Shown here: one piece after another, positions 8,068 to 15,255 of the stretch | Layout of the letters: every line of letters starts with the position of its first letter | Numbering within the stretch: the stretch's first letter is position 1 | Origin: Candidatus Saccharimonadota bacterium | GTDB lineage: Bacteria > Patescibacteriota > Saccharimonadia > Saccharimonadales > Saccharimonadaceae | Direction of reading: 5' to 3' | NCBI GenBank assembly: GCA_905373835.1 | Contig: CAJPUN010000006.1 | Span: forward strand, 1 to 64,000 | Length of the DNA stretch: 64,000 nt | Position numbers and translations under genes: made by a program | The notes under the pieces: generated by a model | Database searches by the model: none | Told to the model about the DNA's origin: nothing | Seen by the model: the letters and a program-made list of their open reading frames with translations, nothing else

Positions 8068-9234
8068 ATGGAAATAGTGATTGGTATTATTATTGGAGTC
8101 ATCGCACTGACGCTACTGGTGGCAACGCACGAGCTGGGCCATGGTATTGTGGCGCGGCGCAATGGTGTGGTGGTGGAGGAGTTTGGTATTGGCTTTCCGC
8201 CACGGGCCTATAGCAAGGTGATCAAAAAAAGTATTCTGGGCGAGAATGTTCGCTTCTCGCTCAACTGGCTGCCGCTGGGTGGCTTTGTTAAGCTGCAGGG
8301 CGAGCACGATGCGGCCGATCAGCCTGGTGATTATGGCGCAGCAACCTTTTGGCAAAAGACCAAGATATTGCTGGCTGGCGTGACCGTCAACTGGCTGACC
8401 GCAGTGGTGCTCCTCACTGGCCTCGCCTGGGTGGGCTTGCCTAAGATGATCGACAACCAATTTTACCTACCAAGCGACGCAGTGGTGAGCAACCACCCAG
8501 TGCAGCTTGGCGCGCTCACTCCTGGCTTGCCCGCCGCCAAGGCAGGCCTCCGCCAGGGTGATGCAATTAACCAGCTGGCTGGGCAAACGGTGCGCAGCAC
8601 GACCGACCTAGCGCACTTCGCGAGCCAGCACAAGGGCGAAACCGTACCCGTAGTGTACACCCGCGGTGATAAGCAAGCCACTGCCATGGTGGCGCTGCGC
8701 AAAGATAATCCCGATCGCAAAGGCTACCTAGGGGCAGAGCTCACCAAGCAGCAAGATACGATCCGCGCCACCTGGTCGGCACCAATTGTCGGTGTGGTGA
8801 CGACAGCGCAGCTTACTGGAGTGACGCTCCAGGGCCTGGGTGATATGGTGGTAAATCTCGCCACCAGTCTGGTGCAGCAGTTTAGTAGCGACAGCGCGAC
8901 GAGCCAGCAGGCCAAGCAAAATCTCTCGCAGGTGGGCAATGCCGTGGCTGGCCCGGTGGGGATCTTTGCCATTATCTTCCCAGCGGCGGGGCAGGCTGGC
9001 GTGGTGCATGTGTTGCTGCTGACGGCGATTATTGCGTTATCGCTGGCAGTGATGAATATCTTGCCCATCCCTGCGCTTGATGGTGGTCGCTGGACAGTGA
9101 TGGCGATCTTCCGCCTGCTGCGCAAACCACTCAGCAAGCAGATGGAAGAGAATATCCAAGCGGCTGGTTTCTTGTGTTTGCTTGGCTTAATTGTGCTCGT
9201 GACGATTGCTGATATAGGGAAGTTGGTGCACTGA
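8068..9234 (+). CDS. rseP: Site-2 zinc metalloprotease, RseP/RasP-like
   Basis: Intramembrane protease that cuts transmembrane substrates such as anti-sigma factors and signal-peptide remnants. HELGH at residues 21-25 lies in the first membrane helix and supplies the zinc ligands with the catalytic Glu; NILPIPALDGG near residue 330 supplies the third ligand. One PDZ domain lies between (about 150-215, including AAKAGLRQGDAI). The total of 388 residues fits the single-PDZ class. AAGGAGG precedes the ATG. It is 12 bases downstream of uppS and probably in the same operon. It ends with TGA, so TGA is a stop codon in this genome. Confidence 0.93.
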   Translation: MEIVIGIIIGVIALTLLVATHELGHGIVARRNGVVVEEFGIGFPPRAYSKVIKKSILGENVRFSLNWLPLGGFVKLQGEHDAADQPGDYGAATFWQKTKILLAGVTVNWLTAVVLLTGLAWVGLPKMIDNQFYLPSDAVVSNHPVQLGALTPGLPAAKAGLRQGDAINQLAGQTVRSTTDLAHFASQHKGETVPVVYTRGDKQATAMVALRKDNPDRKGYLGAELTKQQDTIRATWSAPIVGVVTTAQLTGVTLQGLGDMVVNLATSLVQQFSSDSATSQQAKQNLSQVGNAVAGPVGIFAIIFPAAGQAGVVHVLLLTAIIALSLAVMNILPIPALDGGRWTVMAIFRLLRKPLSKQMEENIQAAGFLCLLGLIVLVTIADIGKLVH

Positions 9235-9340
9235 TGCAGGCTATGCAGTGTAGTAGGGCAGAGCGTTATCGTGGAGGGTTGCAGCGCAGGGAGCTATGGT
9301 TGCTCAATCGCGTCATGGTAATGCATAAGGAACTCGCTTC

Positions 9341-10138
9341 ATGATACGCGTTGCTCTCCGCCCCAAAGCCGCTCACCCCTCCCGGCCCAAGACGCCGCTC
9401 ACGCCACGCCAGAGCCTGCTGCGCGTTGCCTCGTGGCTCGGTTGGCCGCTGTGGGTCTGGCTGAGCTTTATGGGGGCAGGGCTACTCTGCAGCGCAGTAC
9501 TCTACCTTCTCTTTCATGGCCAGGAGTCGGTGCCGGTCTTGCCGCTCATTATGATGCAAACGGCGGTTTATGTGGTGGCATTGGCGCTGCTGATTGGTCT
9601 GCCGTGGCTTGTGTGGCGCGCACGGCCCAAGGCGCCAGCGAGCTTTCGCACCACCTGGCGCCAGCTTGGGTGGCGGCGCTCGCTGCAGTGGCGCGACTTT
9701 GGCTGGGCGCTAGTTGGCTTCATTATCTACATTGTGCTATCGATGATCGCACTGGCGGCGGCCAAGCAGTGGCTGCCTGGCTTTGACGCGACTCAGGCAC
9801 AAAATCTCGGTTTCAAGCAGCTCTATGGCGCAGAGCGCTTGCTCGCCTTTGCAATGTTGGTGGTGGTAGCACCAGTGGCCGAGGAGCTGGTGTTTCGTGG
9901 TTATTTGTATAGCAAACTCCACGCTGCGCACATGCCGCTGTGGCTCATTACAGTGGTGGTGAGTGGGCTCTTTGGCTATGTGCACGGCCAGCTCAACGTT
10001 GGCATCGATGTCGCGATTCTCAGCATCGTGCTAGTGGCACTGCGTCAGACGACTGGCACAATATGGCCCGGCATTCTCATTCATATGGTCAAGAATGCGA
10101 TTGCATTTTTGGCGATGTTTGTCTTTATGGTGGGGTAG
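9341..10138 (+). CDS. CPBP family intramembrane protease (CAAX/Abi type)
   Basis: A membrane glutamic protease of the CPBP (Rce1-like) family, with about six to eight hydrophobic segments. The three family motifs are seen: EELVFRG at residues 181-187, a later F-x-x-x-H block (GLFGYVHGQ) and a C-terminal H in LIHMVKNAI. In other bacteria such proteins act in peptide maturation or immunity to bacteriocins; the substrate here is unknown. The ATG follows AAGGA at a spacing of about nine bases. A second CPBP gene, diverged in sequence, lies at the right end of the window (63347). Confidence 0.88.
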   Translation: MIRVALRPKAAHPSRPKTPLTPRQSLLRVASWLGWPLWVWLSFMGAGLLCSAVLYLLFHGQESVPVLPLIMMQTAVYVVALALLIGLPWLVWRARPKAPASFRTTWRQLGWRRSLQWRDFGWALVGFIIYIVLSMIALAAAKQWLPGFDATQAQNLGFKQLYGAERLLAFAMLVVVAPVAEELVFRGYLYSKLHAAHMPLWLITVVVSGLFGYVHGQLNVGIDVAILSIVLVALRQTTGTIWPGILIHMVKNAIAFLAMFVFMVG

Positions 10139-10440
10139 GGAAGAGCTGGCTAGCGAGCGCAACTCAGAAACCTTATTTTTGTGTCGATATCTTTTCTCCT
10201 GTACCAATCCTAACCCCTCTTTCTCGGTGTCTCTCCACTGGCGCAGGAGCTCATCGAACAAGAAAATATCTGGAGGCCAGCAACCAAACATACGGAAAAG
10301 CACCACCATTCTATCTGGCCGGAACATTTTCGGTTTGGTGAGCTATTGCGCCAGCGGTTGGCTTCGAGATGAGGTTATGAGCATTCAGCCTGGCAGCCGC
10401 ATGCCACTTTTGCCAATCTTGTGTTACTATAAGAGAGATT
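10139..10440 (+). other. Intergenic region before proS
   Basis: No supported gene. It carries one copy of an inverted dispersed repeat (10245-10345) and the proS promoter, TACTAT with an extended TGT, at 10425-10430, ten bases before the proS ATG. Confidence 0.6.
10245..10345 (-). repeat. Dispersed repeat, copy A (partner at 59667-59769)
   Basis: On the minus strand this segment matches the plus strand at 59667-59769. Across the 72 bases beginning at the shared ATG (10327 here, 59684 there) I count 57 identities. Both copies read MFRP at the ATG, then LFR, then WPP, then IFLF in the same frame. Copy A stays open further toward the 3' end of the CPBP gene. Each copy lies 90-140 bases before an aminoacyl-tRNA synthetase gene, in opposite orientations relative to it. 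Confidence 0.75.
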
Positions 10441-11706
10441 ATGCGATTATCACACACCTTTACCCGTACCCGCAAACAAGCCCCCGCCGATGAGGTGGCG
10501 CACAACGCCCAGCTGCTGATTCGCGCGGGCTACGTGCACAAGACGATGGCTGGCGTCTATTCCTACACGCCGCTGGGCCTGGCCGTGCTGGAGAACATCA
10601 AGCAAATCGTCCGCGAAGAAATGAACCGCATCAGCAGCCAGGAACTGCTGATGAGCACCCTGCAGCGCCAGGAGCTCTGGCAGGAGACTGGCCGCTGGAG
10701 CGATGAGCTGGTCGACGTGTGGTTCAAGTCGCGCCTGCAGGATGGCACCGAGGTCGGCTTTGGCTGGACGCACGAGGAGCCGATTATCGAGCTCCTGCGC
10801 AGCTACCTGAAGAGTTACAAAGACCTGCCCATCAGCGTCTACCAATTCCAGAACAAACTCCGCAACGAGCTGCGCGCCAAGAGTGGCATCATGCGTGGGC
10901 GTGAGTTTATCATGAAGGATATGTATAGCATCCACGCCAGTAAGGAAGACCTGGAGGCCTACTACCAAGCGGTTATCGAGGCCTATAAGCGCTGCTACCA
11001 CCGCTTTGGCCTGGGGGATGACACCTACGTCACCTTTGCCAGCGGCGGGGCCTTTACCAAGTTTAGCCACGAATTCCAGACGATCTGCGCGGCGGGTGAG
11101 GACTACATCTACCTGCACCGCGGCCGCAATCTGGCAATCAACGAAGAAGTGGTGGACGAAGCTATAATTGAGCTTGGCATTGATAAGAGCGAGCTTGAGC
11201 GCGTCAAGACGGCTGAGGTGGGCAATATCTTCAACTTTGGTACCCAAAAATCAGAGGAAATGGGCCTGGTCTTTACCGGCGAGGATGGCCGCCAGCACCA
11301 CGCCTACATGGGCAGCTACGGCATCGGCATCACCCGCGTGATGGGCGTGATTGTAGAGAAATTCGCCGACGACAAGGGCCTGGTGTGGCCAGAAGAAATA
11401 GCGCCAGCCCGTGTACACCTGGTGCAGATTGGCAAGGAATCGGTCGCAGCGGCAGACGAGCTCTACGATACACTGCAGCAGGCTGGCATCAGCGTGTTGT
11501 ATGATGACCGCGCCGCCCGCCCTGGGGAGAAATTCGCCGACGCAGAGTTACTCGGCATGCCAACCCGCGTCACGGTGAGCGATCGGCTGCTCGAGGCAGA
11601 GGAGTGGGAGGTCGTAGATCGTCGGACGGGCAAGCAGCAGCGCTTGACGACAAGCCAATTGCTTGCTACACTGGGTAACCATTGCGGAGCTTGTCGCAAG
11701 GCATAG
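10441..11706 (+). CDS. proS: Prolyl-tRNA synthetase, short form without editing domain
   Basis: Class II synthetase charging tRNA-Pro. THEE at 110-113, motif 2 with RGREFIMKDMYS at 152-163 and motif 3 GSYGIGITRVMG at 291-302 are all present, followed by the anticodon-binding domain. The product has 421 residues; E. coli ProS has about 570 because it carries a ~180-residue INS domain that hydrolyses Ala-tRNA-Pro. Only about 130 residues separate motif 2 from motif 3 here, so INS is missing, as in the alphaproteobacterial type. A separate trans-editing protein may exist elsewhere. The ATG has no Shine-Dalgarno and lies ten bases from the -10 box. Confidence 0.96.
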   Translation: MRLSHTFTRTRKQAPADEVAHNAQLLIRAGYVHKTMAGVYSYTPLGLAVLENIKQIVREEMNRISSQELLMSTLQRQELWQETGRWSDELVDVWFKSRLQDGTEVGFGWTHEEPIIELLRSYLKSYKDLPISVYQFQNKLRNELRAKSGIMRGREFIMKDMYSIHASKEDLEAYYQAVIEAYKRCYHRFGLGDDTYVTFASGGAFTKFSHEFQTICAAGEDYIYLHRGRNLAINEEVVDEAIIELGIDKSELERVKTAEVGNIFNFGTQKSEEMGLVFTGEDGRQHHAYMGSYGIGITRVMGVIVEKFADDKGLVWPEEIAPARVHLVQIGKESVAAADELYDTLQQAGISVLYDDRAARPGEKFADAELLGMPTRVTVSDRLLEAEEWEVVDRRTGKQQRLTTSQLLATLGNHCGACRKA

Positions 11707-11757
11707 CCATGCCCCTGGCATGCCTCACCGACTTTGCAAGAAAGGAGTATGAAGATA

Positions 11758-12216
11758 ATGAAAAAAACTTACCAGATTACTGATGCTGGCCGCCAAGAAC
11801 TCGAGGCAGAGCTGGAAGAGCTGAAGGGCCGCCGCGGCGAGATTGCCGAGAAGATTGCTGAGGCCCGTGACTACGGCGACCTGAGTGAAAACGCCGAGTA
11901 CGACAGCGCACGCGAAGAGCAGGGTGTGGTGGAGACGCGCATTGCCGAGATCGAGGAGATCTTGCTCAATGCCGAGCAGATTACTGCCCCAAGTACTGGC
12001 ACTATTCACCTGGGTAGTATCGTCTCTCTCTCCTCGGATGCTGGGTTAGAAAAGACCTATACTGTGGTAGGCCCAGTTGAGGCCGACCCGCTGGAGAACA
12101 AGATTAGCGACGAATCGCCGCTTGGCCAAGCCTTGCTGGGCCACCGCGCGGGCGAGCAGGTAACAATCACCACCCCCAAGGGCGAGATTACCTACACCAT
12201 CCAGCAGGTGCAATAA
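11758..12216 (+). CDS. greA: Transcription elongation factor GreA
   Basis: GreA enters the RNA polymerase secondary channel and stimulates cleavage of backtracked RNA. The 152-residue product shows the N-terminal coiled coil with the acidic tip (DYGDLSENAEYDSAREEQ) and the C-terminal FKBP-like domain. I choose the ATG at 11758, ten bases after AGGAG (11743-11747); the ATG at 11749 is too close to it. It lies 51 bases after proS, separated by a small hairpin (CATGCC/GGCATG), and ends at a strong terminator. Confidence 0.95.
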   Translation: MKKTYQITDAGRQELEAELEELKGRRGEIAEKIAEARDYGDLSENAEYDSAREEQGVVETRIAEIEEILLNAEQITAPSTGTIHLGSIVSLSSDAGLEKTYTVVGPVEADPLENKISDESPLGQALLGHRAGEQVTITTPKGEITYTIQQVQ

Positions 12217-12236
12217 GCGTGTCTCAAGATAATAGG

Positions 12237-12265
12237 CCGAGCAGTGAGAGCTGCTCGGTTTTTTA
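12237..12265 (+). terminator. Intrinsic terminator after greA
   Basis: CCGAGCAG (12237-12244) pairs with CTGCTCGG (12251-12258), followed by six T and ATT. Confidence 0.92.
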
Positions 12266-12592
12266 TTAGTACTGGCAGAGGTAGTAGGGGTTGATTCACG
12301 CGTGGCGCATGTCTCTAGCTCTTGTGGTTTATTTATGGTGTGCGTTTGCCTTTCTCCTATTGCATTTGCTTGATGACACGAGAAAGCTCATTGTGAGTGG
12401 CGGTGAGTGGCTGACCTTTGGTTTTGGCATGAGAGAGGCGCATATATACGCAAAAATCCTAGTCTAATAGTGCTCAATCTGCGGGCAATGTGCAAGAACC
12501 ATCCTCAACCATAAGCAACTCACCATCATTGCATTATTGTCTATGTTATGCTATGATAGAGGATCAACCATAACAGCCCAAGGAGACCGACG
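12266..12592 (+). other. Intergenic region, 327 bp
   Basis: I see no gene or RNA family. Toward the right end an extended -10-like TGCTATGAT (about 12549-12557) and AAGGAG just before the ATG at 12593 serve the next gene. The rest shows no repeat or hairpin that I could support. Confidence 0.5.
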
Positions 12593-13246
12593 ATGGCTCG
12601 ATACACACCACGACACGCACGTTACTCCCACAAGAAGCATACACATAATTGGCTAAACCATGAGCATAATCAGCCGAAATCTCAGCACGATACACCCTTA
12701 GCGCTGCGGCGGCTCACTGCACTGACGGCAGCTGCGGCAGCGCTGATTGGTGGTGGCTATCTTGGTCATCAGCACTACCATCATGGCGAGAAAACCCTGG
12801 TCGCGGTGGCGCACCCTACCTCTGGTGAGTTGGCAGAGTATGCAGAGAGCCCCTTTGTGACCGACCCGGCTACTGGCGAGACGCATTGCCGCGATACAAC
12901 CCGCCAAGAGATATCTGTGACGGCAGAGAAGCCACAAACAACCATCACAAACCCTGATGGCAGCACAACACGACTCACTATGGTAAAATTCTCGACGGGT
13001 GAACAAGAACGGACGCAAGCGACACTGGTGTATTCATCGAATGCAAAGAGAGGGGCGCACCAGGTACCAATTGCCATTGCAACTGGCCCAAGCAAGACTG
13101 GCAAGGGTGGCTGGAATATGACGACATCACCCCACATCGGGCGTACGGGTGCAAAGACACAGGCCTCGACGACTGCAGCTGGCCCTGGTGCAGAAGCAAT
13201 TGCATGTGCACCGCCACCACAGACCACTTCTTCGCAATCAAAATAG
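12593..13246 (+). CDS. Hypothetical membrane-anchored protein, His-rich N-terminus
   Basis: I do not recognise the 217-residue product. Residues 1-35 are basic and rich in histidine (HARYSHKKHTHNWLNHEHN), followed by one hydrophobic segment at about 42-60 and more histidines (GHQHYHHGE) just after it. The remainder is polar, Thr/Ser/Pro/Gly-rich and should lie outside the cell, with two cysteines far apart. The N-in, C-out topology is inferred from the basic N-terminus. AAGGAG at a normal spacing supports the ATG. The histidine clusters on both sides of the membrane segment could bind metal, but nothing proves it. Confidence 0.8.
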   Translation: MARYTPRHARYSHKKHTHNWLNHEHNQPKSQHDTPLALRRLTALTAAAAALIGGGYLGHQHYHHGEKTLVAVAHPTSGELAEYAESPFVTDPATGETHCRDTTRQEISVTAEKPQTTITNPDGSTTRLTMVKFSTGEQERTQATLVYSSNAKRGAHQVPIAIATGPSKTGKGGWNMTTSPHIGRTGAKTQASTTAAGPGAEAIACAPPPQTTSSQSK

Positions 13247-13343
13247 GAGAGAGATTAGCTGCTAAGTGCCGCACTTCTCTAAGAACTTGGTAGAGTGGAG
13301 CCATTAAGCCGTCTCTCTAGTCGACAACCATCCCATTCTCCGC

Positions 13344-13349
13344 TATAAT
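13344..13349 (+). promoter_or_regulatory. -10 box of lysS
   Basis: TATAAT lies 11 bases before the lysS ATG, so the leader would be about 4-5 bases; no Shine-Dalgarno precedes the start. Confidence 0.55.
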
Positions 13350-13360
13350 AGCAAGCAATT

Positions 13361-14866
13361 ATGGCGACATTACAAGACTACCGAGACGAACGATTACGAA
13401 AATTAACTGCTTTGCGCGAGCTAGGTATCAACCCCTACCCAGCACACACTGAGCGCACACACGACTGTGCGACAGTGGTGACGCAGTACGACGAACTGGC
13501 TGGCCAAGAGGTATCGGTGGCGGGGCGTGTGCTGTCTATTCGCAGTTTTGGCAAATTGGCCTTCATCAAGCTGCAAGACGCGAGCGGCGCAGTGCAGCTC
13601 TATCTGCAGCGCGACATAATGGCAGAGCTCGACGCTCCGCGCGGCATTCTCGGCATGAAGCAGCTCAAGCTGCTCGATACCGGTGACTTTGTGGAGGCGA
13701 CTGGCACGGTGCTGCGGACGAAGACGGGTGAGATTTCGGTTGGGGTACGTGATTTACGGTTACTCACCAAAGCCCTGCGGCCAATGCCAGAAAAGCTCGA
13801 AAATAAAGAAGAGCGGTTTCGCCGCCGCTATGTGGATATGAACGTTAACCCGGCGGTGCGCCAGCGCTTTTATCGCCGCAGCGTGTTTTGGCAGGCGACG
13901 CGCGATTACCTCAATCAACACGGCTTTACTGAGGTCAACGTGCCGGTGCTGGAACACACCACCGGTGGGGCGGATGCCAACCCGTTTGTGACCCACATGG
14001 ATGCGCTGGATAACCAGCAGTTTTACCTGCGGATTAGTCACGAGCTGCCGCTCAAGCGCCTGCTGGGGGCCGGGTTTGAGAAGGTGTACGATATTGGCCC
14101 GCGCTTTCGCAACGAGAATTATTCTGACGAGCACCTGCCCGAGCACATCGCCATGGAGTGGTACGCCGCCTACTGGGACTGGCAGCAGGGCATGCGCTTT
14201 ATGGAGGACATGTACAAGTATGTGCTGGAGCGGACGTTTGGCACGCTGCAGTTTACCCTGGGCGAGTTTGAAGTCGATATGAGCGGCCAGTGGCAGGTGT
14301 GGGACTATGCCGAGGTGATCCATAAGCATTATCATATTGATGTGTATAATACCACAATCGAGGAAGTCGCTGCTAAGCTGAAAGAACATGGCCTGGAGGT
14401 AGAAAAGACCGATTCCATCCCGCGCGGCATCGATAAACTGTGGAAGAATATCCGTAAAGGCGTGGCTGGGCCGGTCTGGCTGGTTAATACGCCGAAGTTC
14501 ATCAGCCCGCTGTCTAAGACTAACCCGGATAACCCGCAGACGGTGGAGCGTTTCCAGCCGGTGATTGCCGGCAGCGAGCTTGGCAACGGCTTTAGTGAGC
14601 TGAACGACCCGATCGACCAGCTGAACCGCTTTGTGGAGCAGCAGCAGATGCGCGACGCGGGCGACGAGGAAGCCATGATGCTGGATATTGACTTTGTGGA
14701 GATGCTGGAATACGGCATGCCGCCAGCTTGTGGCTGGGGCTTTAGCGAGCGCGTCTTCTGGATCTTCGAAGGTGTGACAGCGCGCGAAGGTGTACCATTC
14801 CCACAGCTCAAAAGCGACGTCGACGAGACGACGCGGGCGGTATACCCAGGGGTGAAGCTGGATTAG
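13361..14866 (+). CDS. lysS: Lysyl-tRNA synthetase, class II
   Basis: Charges tRNA-Lys. The N-terminal OB-fold (about 55-140, with AGRVLSIRSFGKLAFIKLQD) binds the anticodon. The catalytic core shows RRRYVDMN, GGADANPFVTH and motif 2 as YDIGPRFRNE. Motif 3 reads CGWGFSERVFW, diverged from the usual GGLGIGIDR but with the essential Arg kept. At 501 residues the size is normal. It is a single-gene unit with its own promoter and a GC-rich hairpin after it. Confidence 0.95.
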   Translation: MATLQDYRDERLRKLTALRELGINPYPAHTERTHDCATVVTQYDELAGQEVSVAGRVLSIRSFGKLAFIKLQDASGAVQLYLQRDIMAELDAPRGILGMKQLKLLDTGDFVEATGTVLRTKTGEISVGVRDLRLLTKALRPMPEKLENKEERFRRRYVDMNVNPAVRQRFYRRSVFWQATRDYLNQHGFTEVNVPVLEHTTGGADANPFVTHMDALDNQQFYLRISHELPLKRLLGAGFEKVYDIGPRFRNENYSDEHLPEHIAMEWYAAYWDWQQGMRFMEDMYKYVLERTFGTLQFTLGEFEVDMSGQWQVWDYAEVIHKHYHIDVYNTTIEEVAAKLKEHGLEVEKTDSIPRGIDKLWKNIRKGVAGPVWLVNTPKFISPLSKTNPDNPQTVERFQPVIAGSELGNGFSELNDPIDQLNRFVEQQQMRDAGDEEAMMLDIDFVEMLEYGMPPACGWGFSERVFWIFEGVTAREGVPFPQLKSDVDETTRAVYPGVKLD

Positions 14867-14885
14867 GGTGGTAGCTGGGGCTATG

Positions 14886-14914
14886 CACCTCGCATACTAT
14901 ACTCGTGCGAGGTG
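14886..14914 (+). terminator. Hairpin after lysS
   Basis: CACCTCGCA (14886-14894) pairs with TGCGAGGTG (14906-14914) around an 11-base loop. There is no T run after it, so terminator function is likely but not certain. Confidence 0.55.
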
Positions 14915-15208
14915 AGTGTGGGATTGCAGTAGCGCATAGATAGGCTAGTTGTGTACTATCGTGCACGATTTGTACAATAAGCGTGTTAGCTATGATATAA
15001 GCACAGAAATAGCAAAACGCTCATTATTTTGGGCTGAATCTGGCTCAAGCGATAATTGGTAAGGTCTGATTGCTAATGCGCGTGATGAATACAAAAACAT
15101 CCTTGCTGCAATGCAAAAGCTAGCGCGTGCAGTGTGAGCAGAGAAATGCTAGAAGGGGAGACTATAGACTGCCGCAGTATGGTCACGAGAGCCCGTTTAC
15201 GCAAAACA
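14915..15208 (+). other. Intergenic region between convergent genes
   Basis: No open frame of plausible length and no RNA family recognised. A -10-like TATGAT near 14989 is the only promoter-like string I can see, and nothing downstream of it is recognisable, so a small unidentified RNA cannot be excluded. Confidence 0.4.
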
Positions 15209-15238
15209 AAACCACCAGCAAGATCTGGTGGTTTTTGC
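15209..15238 (-). terminator. Terminator of the large surface-protein gene
   Basis: AAACCACCAG and CTGGTGGTTT form a 10-bp stem over a six-base loop. T-rich runs flank it on both strands, so it could work both ways; it lies about 20 bases beyond the minus-strand stop at 15256. Confidence 0.85.
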
Positions 15239-15255
15239 ACGCTCATCGCTGTGAG

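Noticed and set aside
10139..10440. T-box riboswitch before proS (and before glyS at 59624-59910)
   Set aside because: No T-box sequence, specifier stem or antiterminator could be found, and the shared segment lies in opposite orientation relative to the two genes.
14915..15208. A structured RNA gene (RNase P, tmRNA, SRP or 6S)
   Set aside because: I compared the sequence by eye with the conserved cores of these RNAs and found none; a covariance-model search of all intergenic regions would settle it.
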